In this document: piece by piece, positions 25,525 through 33,493 of the stretch
How the letters are laid out: the number at the start of each line of letters is the position of its first letter
Position numbering within the stretch: position 1 is the first letter of the stretch
Assembly (NCBI RefSeq): GCF_004121075.1
Contig: NZ_RHLN01000160.1
Span: 47,814-111,813 of the forward strand
Source of the DNA: Lutibacter sp. HS1-25
Lineage (GTDB): Bacteria > Bacteroidota > Bacteroidia > Flavobacteriales > Flavobacteriaceae
Reading direction: 5' to 3'
DNA length: 64,000 bases
Program-made: the position numbers and the translations under genes
Notes under the pieces: model-generated
What the model saw: only the letters and a program-made list of their open reading frames with translations
The model's database searches: none
What the model was told of the DNA's origin: nothing

Positions 25525-27666
25525 ATGAGTCTTTCAAAAAAAATTGTTATTTCATTAATTTTAGGTCTGGTAATTGGCCTGTTTTTTGGTGAATACTGTA
25601 AATTTATGTCAATATTTGGCGACGCATTTATTGGCTTACTTCAAATGACCGTATTACCTTATATTATGGTTTCTATTATTGCAAATTTAGGCAGAATGTC
25701 TATGGCTGATGGAAAAACTTTGGTAATAAACGGACTTAAAGTATTGATATTATTGCTTTTAATTGGGGTACTTACTTTAATTATTTTACCCATTTCATTA
25801 CCTGCCTGGACAGCTGCAACATTTTTCAATCCTTCAAGTGTTGTTATTGAAGAACCTCTCAATTTAATTGATTTGTACATACCTTCTAACCCATTTGCTT
25901 CAATGGCAAATAATGTAGTGCCTGCGGTTGTTATGTTTAGTATTTTTTTAGGTATTGGACTGAGTAAAGTTAAGGGGAAAGAAAATTTATTGCACGGTCT
26001 TGATGTGCTTTCTGAAGCCTTAAATCACATCAATAAAATGACTGTAAAATTGACACCTATAGGGGTGTTTTTTATTGCAGCCTACAATGCCGGAACCATG
26101 TCTTTTGATGAAATTCAACGACTACAGGCATATATTGTAATTTACAGTATAGCTGTATTGTTATTGGGATTTTATTGGCTTCCTTTACTTATTCAAAGCA
26201 CCACAGGAATTAGTCCAAAAGCACTTTTTAAAGCTACAAAAAGTACCTTACTAACCATTTTTGCAACAGGCAAAATTATAATTGTATTACCTCAGTTAAT
26301 GAATGATGTAAAAAAACTATTAATTTACAACAAACAAAACAGAAAAGAAGCTGCTTCAGCAACAGAAATTTTAATGCCATTGGCTTACCCTTTTCCAAAT
26401 TTGGGAACCTTTGTAATATTTGTTTTTGTACCTTTTATTGCCTGGTATAGCGGAAATAGTTTTGGTTTTATTGAAAACTCAACCTTTATAGCAGCAACAC
26501 TTTTAAGTAGCTTTGTTGCTCCTGTAACAGGAATTCCTTTTTTATTAAATTTATTGAAGCTTCCGCAAGAAATGTTTCAACTTTTTGTAATATCTAGCGT
26601 TTACACAGATAGAATAAGGGTGGTTTTGGGTGCAATTCACCTTATTGCTTTAACAATTATAACGGTAAAATTAACATTAGGCGGCGTTGCAATTAACTGG
26701 AAAAAAACGTTTAGAGGCATTATTATTGGCGTTGTTTTAACTTCTTTTACTTTAATTGGGGCAAGATATTACCTTTCTTTCTCTTTGGGTAAAAGTGACC
26801 AATACAGCAATTTTATTCACATAAAAATGTATAACAAACACAATTTTGAAGCCATTAAAAATGCAAATACATTAATTGAAGATACTACTTATAGCAAACC
26901 TAAAAACCAAATCTCTACCATTAAACAAAGAGGTGTATTACGCGTTGGTTTTTTAGCCAACCGATTACCATTTGCCTTTACAAACAACAGCGGAAAAGCT
27001 GTTGGTTTGGATATTGAAATGGCTTATTTGCTGGCAAAAGAACTTGATGTTAAACCCGAATTTTACAAAATTACAGAAAGAGAAATCCCTACCTTAATTA
27101 ATAGTGGCAAACTAGACATTGTTATGTCGGGTCTGATTACAACTACTGATATGGTAGAGAATTTTAAAATATCCAACTCTTATCTAGATCAAACATTGGC
27201 TTTTATTGTACCCAGTTACAATCGAAATAAATTTAAATCAAAAGAAGCTATCTTAAGTCAGGATTCAATAAAAATAGCCATTTCAAATCGCTATTTTCAA
27301 AAAAAGTTTGCACCCTATTTACCAAATGCTGAAATTATAAATTTAACTTCTCCACGCGCTTTTTTTACAAATACTGCTGAAGAAATTGACGCTTATTTAT
27401 TTACCGCAGAAAGCGGAAGTGCTTGGACTATCATTTATCCTGAATTTAGTGTTGCCATACCACAACCAACCATTATTAAAATGCCTATGGCTTATCCACT
27501 ACCCGATGATTCTGAATGGATTGCTTTTGTAAATACTTTTATAGAATTAAGACAAAAAGATGGTTCTTTAAATCAACTTTTTAGCCATTATATTGAAGGA
27601 AAAGGCGCAAACTATAAAGAACCTAGATGGTCTGTTATTAAAGATGTTTTACACTGGGTAAAGTAA
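25525..27666 (+). CDS. Dicarboxylate:cation symporter-like membrane protein fused to a periplasmic binding domain
   Basis: 713 residues. Residues ~1-420 form a DAACS/SDF-like membrane domain with about eight hydrophobic segments, starting LSKKIVISLILGLVIGLFFGE. Residues ~465-690 are a family 3 extracellular solute-binding domain (STIKQRGVLRVGFLANRLPFAF near 466, GLDIEMAYLLAKELDV near 499, then LDIVMSGLITT). The Na+/substrate motif NMDGT of classical symporters is replaced by a YPFPNLGT segment near residue 290, so the transport chemistry may differ. The binding domain could deliver an amino or organic acid to the membrane half. It is monocistronic and ends in a strong terminator. Confidence 0.88.
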   Translation: MSLSKKIVISLILGLVIGLFFGEYCKFMSIFGDAFIGLLQMTVLPYIMVSIIANLGRMSMADGKTLVINGLKVLILLLLIGVLTLIILPISLPAWTAATFFNPSSVVIEEPLNLIDLYIPSNPFASMANNVVPAVVMFSIFLGIGLSKVKGKENLLHGLDVLSEALNHINKMTVKLTPIGVFFIAAYNAGTMSFDEIQRLQAYIVIYSIAVLLLGFYWLPLLIQSTTGISPKALFKATKSTLLTIFATGKIIIVLPQLMNDVKKLLIYNKQNRKEAASATEILMPLAYPFPNLGTFVIFVFVPFIAWYSGNSFGFIENSTFIAATLLSSFVAPVTGIPFLLNLLKLPQEMFQLFVISSVYTDRIRVVLGAIHLIALTIITVKLTLGGVAINWKKTFRGIIIGVVLTSFTLIGARYYLSFSLGKSDQYSNFIHIKMYNKHNFEAIKNANTLIEDTTYSKPKNQISTIKQRGVLRVGFLANRLPFAFTNNSGKAVGLDIEMAYLLAKELDVKPEFYKITEREIPTLINSGKLDIVMSGLITTTDMVENFKISNSYLDQTLAFIVPSYNRNKFKSKEAILSQDSIKIAISNRYFQKKFAPYLPNAEIINLTSPRAFFTNTAEEIDAYLFTAESGSAWTIIYPEFSVAIPQPTIIKMPMAYPLPDDSEWIAFVNTFIELRQKDGSLNQLFSHYIEGKGANYKEPRWSVIKDVLHWVK

Positions 27667-27688
27667 CCCTCTTTTACATTTTAAACTA

Positions 27689-27722
27689 AAAAAGTCTGCT
27701 AATTTCTTAGCAGACTTTTTTA
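27689..27722 (+). terminator. Intrinsic terminator between convergent genes
   Basis: AAAGTCTGCTAA (27691-27702) pairs with TTAGCAGACTTT (27707-27718); T-run follows and an A-run precedes, so it can act on both strands. Confidence 0.92.
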
Positions 27723-27753
27723 GTTTTGATTCAATAAAAACAATTCAAATGAT

Positions 27754-28449
27754 TTATTTTCTATCTCCAAAAATTCTCAATAAATAAAGGAAAAGGTTGA
27801 TAAAATCTAGATACAAAGACAAAGCGCCTAAAATAGCTTCTTTTTTATCTTCTTCAGTACCTTCATTACCAATAATATTCATTTCTTTAATTTTTTGAGT
27901 ATCATAAGCTATCAATGCTACAAAAATTAAAATTCCTGCATAAGTAGTTATCCAATACATCATTTCACTTTGAAGAAACATATTAACCACAGAAGCAATA
28001 ATTAAACCTATTAAGGCCATAAAAGCCAAATTACCAATAGAGGTTAAATCGCGCTTGGTATAATAACCGTAAAAACTCATAATACCAAAAGTACCTGCTG
28101 CTATAAAAAATGTAGTTGCAATAGATGAAGCTGTATAAATTAAAAATATCATTGACAGCGTTAAACCGTTAAGAACCGAATAACCAACAAACAAACCCGT
28201 AGCTGTTTGTGCTGTAATTTTATTTATTCGTGCAGAAATGTATCCTACACAGGCAATTTCAGCAATAATCAATCCGAAAAACAATATTTTGTTACCTACA
28301 ATTAAATTTATCAATTCAGGTGATGAAGCCACATAATAGGCCACTAAACCTGTAATAAGCAATGCACCGGTCATCCAGCTATAAACTTTTGACATAAAGT
28401 TTGCCTGTTCTACCTGAATTTGCTCTTGTGTATAATGTTGAATATTCAT
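27754..28449 (-). CDS. Bax inhibitor-1/YccA family membrane protein
   Basis: 231 residues with seven hydrophobic segments, the family's usual size and topology. The C-terminal signature AYDTQKIKEM near residue 182 contains the Asp that takes part in the pH-sensitive latch of bacterial BI-1 proteins such as BsYetJ, which leak Ca2+ across the inner membrane. The N-terminal soluble stretch (YTQEQIQVEQANFMSKVY) is typical. It starts 20 bases after the ychF stop and is likely co-transcribed with it. The cellular role in Bacteroidota is not settled. Confidence 0.93.
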   Translation of the reverse strand: MNIQHYTQEQIQVEQANFMSKVYSWMTGALLITGLVAYYVASSPELINLIVGNKILFFGLIIAEIACVGYISARINKITAQTATGLFVGYSVLNGLTLSMIFLIYTASSIATTFFIAAGTFGIMSFYGYYTKRDLTSIGNLAFMALIGLIIASVVNMFLQSEMMYWITTYAGILIFVALIAYDTQKIKEMNIIGNEGTEEDKKEAILGALSLYLDFINLFLYLLRIFGDRK

Positions 28450-28469
28450 AGTAATTATAATTTTATTGA

Positions 28470-29564
28470 TTAAACATTAAATCTAAAATGCATAACGTCA
28501 CCATCTTTTACAATGTATTCTTTACCTTCAACGCGCATTTTACCAGCTTCTTTAACTTTTGCTTCACTTCCATATTTTGCAAAATCTTCATAAGCAATTA
28601 CTTCAGCTCTGATAAATCCTTTTTCAAAATCGGTATGAATTACACCTGCTGCTTGTGGTGCAGTATCACCAATATGTATGGTCCAAGCTCTTACTTCTTT
28701 AACACCAGCTGTAAAATACGTTTGTAAATTTAACAATTTATAAGCTGCTCTAATTAAAACCGATGAACCCGGCTCTTCCAATCCTAAATCTTCTAAAAAC
28801 AACTGACGCTCTTCAAAACTTTCCAATTCTGTAATATCAGCCTCTGTGCCAACAGCCAATACAATAACTTCCGCATTTTCATTTTTAACAGCCTCTCTTA
28901 CCGCATCAACATAGCTATTGCCATTTACAGCAGCACCTTCATCAACATTACAAACATATAAAACCGGTTTGTCTGTAATAAATTGCAATGGCGCAACAAA
29001 TTCTTCACGTTCTTTATCTGTTAATTCAATAGCTCTTACCGAAACTGCAGCTTCTAAACCTTTTTTAACTTTTTCTAAAACTTCCTGTTCTTTTTGAGCA
29101 TCTTTATTACCCGTACGAGCTGTTTTTCTCACTTTTTCTAATTTCTTATCAAGTGATTCTAAATCTTTCAACTGCAACTCAATATCAATGGTTTCTTTAT
29201 CTCTAATTGGATTTATAGTTGTATCAACGTGTATAATATTGTCATTATCAAAACAACGTAAAACATGAATAATAGCATCGGTCTCTCTAATATTTCCTAA
29301 AAACTGATTTCCCAATCCTTCACCTTTACTTGCTCCACGTACCAAACCTGCAATATCAACAATATCAACAGTTGCCATTTGCACACGTTCTGGTTTTACA
29401 AGCTCCTCTAACTTAGCAATACGAGGATCAGGTACATTTACTACACCTACATTTGGCTCTATGGTACAAAAAGGAAAGTTAGCACTTTGCGCTTTTGCAT
29501 TTGATAAACAATTAAATAACGTTGATTTTCCAACGTTTGGTAATCCTACAATTCCTGCCTTCAT
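28470..29564 (-). CDS. ychF: Redox-regulated ATPase/GTPase YchF (Obg family)
   Basis: 364 residues, full length. The P-loop [12 protein letters not shown] is at residues 7-18, the G3-like [17 protein letters not shown] near 70-86, and a NVDE-type G4 variant (CNVDEG) near 205 replaces NKxD, consistent with the ATP preference of YchF. The C-terminal TGS domain ([15 protein letters not shown], then VMHFRF at the end) is intact. It is a ribosome-associated ATPase involved in stress and translation regulation. A TATATTTG promoter box lies 20 bases upstream. Confidence 0.97.
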   Translation of the reverse strand: MKAGIVGLPNVGKSTLFNCLSNAKAQSANFPFCTIEPNVGVVNVPDPRIAKLEELVKPERVQMATVDIVDIAGLVRGASKGEGLGNQFLGNIRETDAIIHVLRCFDNDNIIHVDTTINPIRDKETIDIELQLKDLESLDKKLEKVRKTARTGNKDAQKEQEVLEKVKKGLEAAVSVRAIELTDKEREEFVAPLQFITDKPVLYVCNVDEGAAVNGNSYVDAVREAVKNENAEVIVLAVGTEADITELESFEERQLFLEDLGLEEPGSSVLIRAAYKLLNLQTYFTAGVKEVRAWTIHIGDTAPQAAGVIHTDFEKGFIRAEVIAYEDFAKYGSEAKVKEAGKMRVEGKEYIVKDGDVMHFRFNV

Positions 29565-29583
29565 AATTTTATTTTTAGCGGTG

Positions 29584-29591
29584 CAAATATA
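29584..29591 (-). promoter_or_regulatory. -7 box of ychF
   Basis: TATATTTG on the minus strand (complement of 29584-29591), 19 bases before the ATG. Confidence 0.55.
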
Positions 29592-29721
29592 GTTTTTATA
29601 GTTTGAAAGATTAAAATTGAATGTTAAAAAGTTTTATTTGTTTTTTTGCTGAAGGCTTTTTGTTGATGAAAAACTATATGAAATAATGTATTTACAACTA
29701 AAATTTAAAAGCGTTTGAAAC

Positions 29722-29757
29722 AAAAAAGGAAGCTATTGTTTAATAACTCCCTTTTTT
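29722..29757 (-). terminator. Intrinsic terminator after the transaldolase-like gene
   Basis: On the minus strand GGGAGTTATT and AATAGCTTCC (complements of 29742-29751 and 29728-29737) form a 10-bp stem with two G-U pairs, followed by a T-run. Confidence 0.8.
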
Positions 29758-29782
29758 ACAATCTAAAAATTGTTATTATTTA

Positions 29783-30436
29783 TTAGTTACCTTTTTGGTA
29801 ATCAGCTAAAAATTGCGCCAAACCACTATCTGTTAAAGGGTGTTTTAACAATCCTTTGATAGATGATAAAGGTCCTGTCATAACATCTGCACCAATTTTA
29901 GCACAGTCTATAACGTGCATTGTGTGACGCACAGAAGGAGCTAAAATTTCAGTTTCAAAACCATAGTTGTCATAAATCATTCTTATTTCTGAAATTAAAT
30001 GCAAACCATCTGTAGAAATATCATCTAAACGACCAATAAATGGCGAAACATAAGTTGCTCCTGCTTTAGCAGCTAACAATGCCTGACCTGCAGAAAAAAC
30101 CAAAGTAACATTGGTTCTAATTCCTTTGTCCGAAAAATATTTACAAGCTTTTATGCCATCAGCAATCATTGGTAATTTTACTACAATTTGAGGGTGTAAA
30201 GCAGCTAAAGCCTCACCTTCTTTAATCATTCCTGCAAAATCAGTTGCAATTACCTCTGCACTAACATCACCATCAACAATGTTACAAATATCGACATAAT
30301 GCTTTAATATGTTATTTGTCCCTGTAATTCCTTCTTTTGCCATTAATGATGGATTTGTAGTAACGCCATCTAAAACACCTAAAGATTGTGCTTCTTTAAT
30401 TTGGTCTAAGTTTGCTGTGTCAATAAAAAATTTCAT
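29783..30436 (-). CDS. fsa: Fructose-6-phosphate aldolase / short transaldolase
   Basis: 217 residues, the compact TalC/FSA class. The start [16 protein letters not shown] and [10 protein letters not shown] (residues 23-32) are diagnostic, and the Schiff-base Lys is Lys87 in VVKLPM. Downstream [14 protein letters not shown] near 134-147 is conserved. Short members either cleave fructose 6-phosphate or act as transaldolases in the pentose phosphate pathway; sequence does not separate these reliably by eye. It is monocistronic, with its own promoter box and terminator. Confidence 0.93.
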   Translation of the reverse strand: MKFFIDTANLDQIKEAQSLGVLDGVTTNPSLMAKEGITGTNNILKHYVDICNIVDGDVSAEVIATDFAGMIKEGEALAALHPQIVVKLPMIADGIKACKYFSDKGIRTNVTLVFSAGQALLAAKAGATYVSPFIGRLDDISTDGLHLISEIRMIYDNYGFETEILAPSVRHTMHVIDCAKIGADVMTGPLSSIKGLLKHPLTDSGLAQFLADYQKGN

Positions 30437-30465
30437 TTTTTTGTTTTTTTTAATTTTGAATGCTG

Positions 30466-30473
30466 CAAATATA
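30466..30473 (-). promoter_or_regulatory. -7 box of the transaldolase-like gene
   Basis: TATATTTG on the minus strand (complement of 30466-30473), 29 bases before the start codon. Confidence 0.5.
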
Positions 30474-30525
30474 GTTTAATTGTGTAAATGTTTAATTAAC
30501 ACATTGTACCTAAATTATTAATTTA

Positions 30526-31233
30526 TCAATTCAAAAAACTTAAATCAGTATTTGGAGGTAATTCTACAGGTTTTTGATTTTGCTGAAATAAGCGTGCATT
30601 TAAAACGCCTTTTAACAAAATTTTCTCTTCCTCAACTTCTAACCAACTCCCTTCTCTTAATCCCAAAACAGGAATTGAGTTGATTTTATGAAACTCATTT
30701 ATGCGTGTTTCACGGGTTTCTCCCATATGTGTTGAAGTTGGATCTGGATCTAAATAATGCGGATTTAAATTGAAATTAATAAATCCTAATGCATCAAAAC
30801 TAGGCGGATAAATAATTGGCATATCATTGGTATTTTGTATGCTTACACCTGTAATATTACTGCCTGCACTTGTACCAAAATAAAGAGTTCCGTTTTCAAC
30901 AACATTTTTTAAAACCGAAATCAACTTATTGTCGTACAACTGTTTTAACAACAAAAAAGTATTTCCGCCTCCTGTAAAAATTCCTTTTGAATTGTTAATC
31001 GCTTCAACAGGATTTTCAAATTGATGAATGCCTTTTACCTTTATATTTATTTTAGCAAAACCACGTTGTGCAATTGCCGTATATTCATCGTATGAAATTC
31101 CGCTTGGCTGCGCATATGGAATGAATAAAATTTCATCAACATTACTAAAAAAAGCTGCTAATTCTGGTAAAATATATTCTAAATACGCTTTTCCGTGAAC
31201 GGTAGATGTACTTGCTATCAATAGTTTTTTCAT
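30526..31233 (-). CDS. pepE: Dipeptidase E (peptidase S51)
   Basis: 235 residues, the usual PepE size. The nucleophile elbow GTSAGSN places the catalytic Ser at residue 122, and the partner His lies in the NPHYLDP segment near 157. IFTGGGNTFLLLK near 85-97 is also typical. PepE is a cytoplasmic serine exopeptidase that cleaves dipeptides with N-terminal Asp. The gene is transcribed alone, with TACATTTG 16 bases upstream of its ATG. Confidence 0.95.
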   Translation of the reverse strand: MKKLLIASTSTVHGKAYLEYILPELAAFFSNVDEILFIPYAQPSGISYDEYTAIAQRGFAKINIKVKGIHQFENPVEAINNSKGIFTGGGNTFLLLKQLYDNKLISVLKNVVENGTLYFGTSAGSNITGVSIQNTNDMPIIYPPSFDALGFINFNLNPHYLDPDPTSTHMGETRETRINEFHKINSIPVLGLREGSWLEVEEEKILLKGVLNARLFQQNQKPVELPPNTDLSFLN

Positions 31234-31249
31234 ACTCTTTATGTTTTTT

Positions 31250-31257
31250 CAAATGTA
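31250..31257 (-). promoter_or_regulatory. -7 box of pepE
   Basis: TACATTTG on the minus strand (complement of 31250-31257), 16 bases upstream of the start. Confidence 0.55.
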
Positions 31258-31333
31258 ATAATTTCAAACCTTTAACAAAAGTTTACAATTGCATTGATAC
31301 AAATATTCAAATTTGATGTATTAATTTGTATTT

Positions 31334-32113
31334 GTGAAAACCAAACTAACCTACTCAACACTATTTGTTTTTCTTGCTTGGAATGCTTTTTCTCAAGAAA
31401 AAACAACAACCATTTATGGAAAAATTCATAGTGGAGATACTTTAGTAGAAAATGTTCACGTTTTTAATATGTCTAAAAAAACAGGCGTTATAAGTAATGA
31501 TTTGGGCGAATTTAACCTTCAGGTTAGTTTAAACGACACCTTATATATTTCTTCATTAACATATCAAAAAACAACCGTAAAAGTTACTTCAAAAAACATA
31601 GAAACAAATCAAATTATCATCAATTTAAATCCTTTGGTAAACGAATTAAAGGAAGTTTTTATACGACATTTGACTGGTAATTTAGCTGCTGATATTGCTA
31701 ACAGACCTATAGATACCATACCAAAACATAATTTTGTGTTTAAATTAAGTGATTTAAAAAAAGAACTTCCTTATGATAGTTATGCTGTAGATAAACGACC
31801 AAATGCACAAAGTATAACAGACCCACTTGGTCCTATGGGTGCAACTGCATCATTACCCGACAAACGTTACCAACAAGAATTAAAATTAAAACGTGAACTG
31901 GCGCAAAAAAAAGATTTTCCAAATGAAATAAAAAAAGATTTAGGAATTGATTATTTTACAAATGTTTTAAAAATTCCCCATGAAAAAATCAACCACTTTT
32001 TAAGCTATTGCGAATACCAAAACATCATATTTAAATATTACAACAATCAGGTTTTAGAAGTAATCGAAATTTTAACCCAAGAAAGTAAAAACTACAATGC
32101 AATTAAAAATTAA
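31334..32113 (+). CDS. Exported protein with carboxypeptidase-like regulatory domain (paralogue 1)
   Basis: 259 residues from a GTG start; no in-frame ATG gives a better start. A signal peptide ends near residue 20 (NAFSQ). Residues ~25-110 are a CarboxypepD_reg-like beta-sandwich (IYGKIHSGDTLVENVHVFN, then GVISNDLGEFNLQ). The C-terminal ~150 residues have no recognised domain, but their last third is shared with the next gene (YFTNVLKIP...FLSYCE versus FFTDWLYIP...FLDYCQ). The gene overlaps the next by 17 bases. Such proteins are common periplasmic or outer-membrane-associated proteins in Flavobacteriia; the function is unknown. Confidence 0.82.
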   Translation: MKTKLTYSTLFVFLAWNAFSQEKTTTIYGKIHSGDTLVENVHVFNMSKKTGVISNDLGEFNLQVSLNDTLYISSLTYQKTTVKVTSKNIETNQIIINLNPLVNELKEVFIRHLTGNLAADIANRPIDTIPKHNFVFKLSDLKKELPYDSYAVDKRPNAQSITDPLGPMGATASLPDKRYQQELKLKRELAQKKDFPNEIKKDLGIDYFTNVLKIPHEKINHFLSYCEYQNIIFKYYNNQVLEVIEILTQESKNYNAIKN

Positions 32114-32861
32114 AACTTTACTAATTATCGTATTCAACCTACTTGTAATTCATATACATGCACAAGATAAACCTGTATTGCTTAACGGTAAGGTAAAATA
32201 CAATTCGCTGAATTTACGCGACATCAACGTTATCAACCGAACATCAAAAATAGGTACTGCAAGTAATGACAATGGTGAATTTGCCATTTCAGCAAAAAAA
32301 GGAGATTCTATTGAATTTTCTTCTATTGAATACCTGCACCGAACAATTTTGATTACCGATACACACATACAAAATAAAGAAATTACGGTATATCTTGAGC
32401 CTGGATTTAATGAATTGGATGAAGTTGAAATTTTACAAAAAATGAGGTTTGATTGGAGCAAAGCGCCTGTTCAGCAACGAACAGTTCTTGATATTGATGA
32501 AGTTTCTCAAAGTAAAGCACCCGATACCGACAAATATTTAAATCAGGGTTATATGACCAATGGAATGAATTTGGTTGGTATTTACAATTTGCTTACAAAA
32601 AATAGCAGGGCCAGAAAAAGAAGCGAAAATGATGAAAAAAATCTTATTGCACATTTTAAAAGTGAATTACCCGATACTTTAAAAAAATTATATGGTACTG
32701 ATTTTTTTACCGATTGGCTTTACATACCTAAAAATGAAGTTGACCTTTTTTTAGATTATTGTCAGGAAAATGGTTTGGGAGATTATTACAACAGCAACGA
32801 GTTTGTAGTTAAAAACTTTTTAGTAATACAAAGCAATCAGTATCTTAAATTAAAAAACTAA
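32097..32861 (+). CDS. Exported protein with carboxypeptidase-like regulatory domain (paralogue 2)
   Basis: 254 residues. A signal peptide ends near residue 22 (IHIHAQ). The CarboxypepD_reg-like domain (LNGKVKYNSLNLRDINVIN, GTASNDNGEFAIS) occupies ~27-110 and is followed by a ~140-residue helical region shared with the upstream paralogue. It begins inside the last 17 bases of that gene, so the two are translationally coupled and probably act together. The cluster continues with a DUF6702 protein and an M1 peptidase. No enzymatic motif was seen. Confidence 0.85.
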   Translation: MQLKIKTLLIIVFNLLVIHIHAQDKPVLLNGKVKYNSLNLRDINVINRTSKIGTASNDNGEFAISAKKGDSIEFSSIEYLHRTILITDTHIQNKEITVYLEPGFNELDEVEILQKMRFDWSKAPVQQRTVLDIDEVSQSKAPDTDKYLNQGYMTNGMNLVGIYNLLTKNSRARKRSENDEKNLIAHFKSELPDTLKKLYGTDFFTDWLYIPKNEVDLFLDYCQENGLGDYYNSNEFVVKNFLVIQSNQYLKLKN

Positions 32862-32913
32862 GCGATTTTTAAAAACATTTTTGTTACTTAGTACTTTGGT
32901 TTATATATTTCAA

Positions 32914-33411
32914 ATGAAATTAAAAAAACGCCTCCTCATACTACTTATATTGCCTTTAATGGCATTTTCAATGCATAAATATTACATTAGTTTATGTGAA
33001 ATTGAATATGCCGAATCAAAACAAGCTGTTCAAATAATTTTAGGAATATTTATAGACGATTTAGAAGTTGTTTTGAATAAAGAACAAGCTTCAAAATTAA
33101 ATTTGGCTACTGAAAAAGAACCAAAAAACATCAATGCCATTTATTTAAAATACTTAAACAACAATTTCAAAATAAAAATTAACAATACTGCAAAACCTTA
33201 TCGGTTTATAGGCAAAAAATACGATGATGACATTGTTCGTTTTTATTTAGAAATTCCAAACATATCACAATTAAACAGTATTGAAGTATTTAACACTTCA
33301 CTGGTAAATGAATTTGAAAATCAGCAAAACATTATCAAAATAAAAGTAAATAAGCTCAATAAATCGTATTATTTAGATAAAAACAACATCAGTTGCTTGT
33401 TAAAAATCTAA
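32914..33411 (+). CDS. DUF6702 family exported protein
   Basis: 165 residues from the ATG at 32914 (MKLKKRLLILLILPLMAFSMHKYY); an upstream TTG at 32881 would add 11 residues ahead of the signal peptide and is disfavoured. The mature part starts with HKYYISLCEIEYAESKQAVQIILGIFIDDLE, a segment (residues ~25-55) I recognise from the Bacteroidota DUF6702 family, which typically sits next to M1 peptidases. It is expected in the periplasm. It follows the two regulatory-domain proteins by about 50 bases and precedes the M1 peptidase. Function unknown. Confidence 0.82.
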   Translation: MKLKKRLLILLILPLMAFSMHKYYISLCEIEYAESKQAVQIILGIFIDDLEVVLNKEQASKLNLATEKEPKNINAIYLKYLNNNFKIKINNTAKPYRFIGKKYDDDIVRFYLEIPNISQLNSIEVFNTSLVNEFENQQNIIKIKVNKLNKSYYLDKNNISCLLKI

Positions 33412-33493
33412 ATCAAACCAGTTATTATTGTTAAATTTTTTACTTTCGCTTTAAATTATCAAAATTTAACATTTCAAACAATTAAATCACCCC

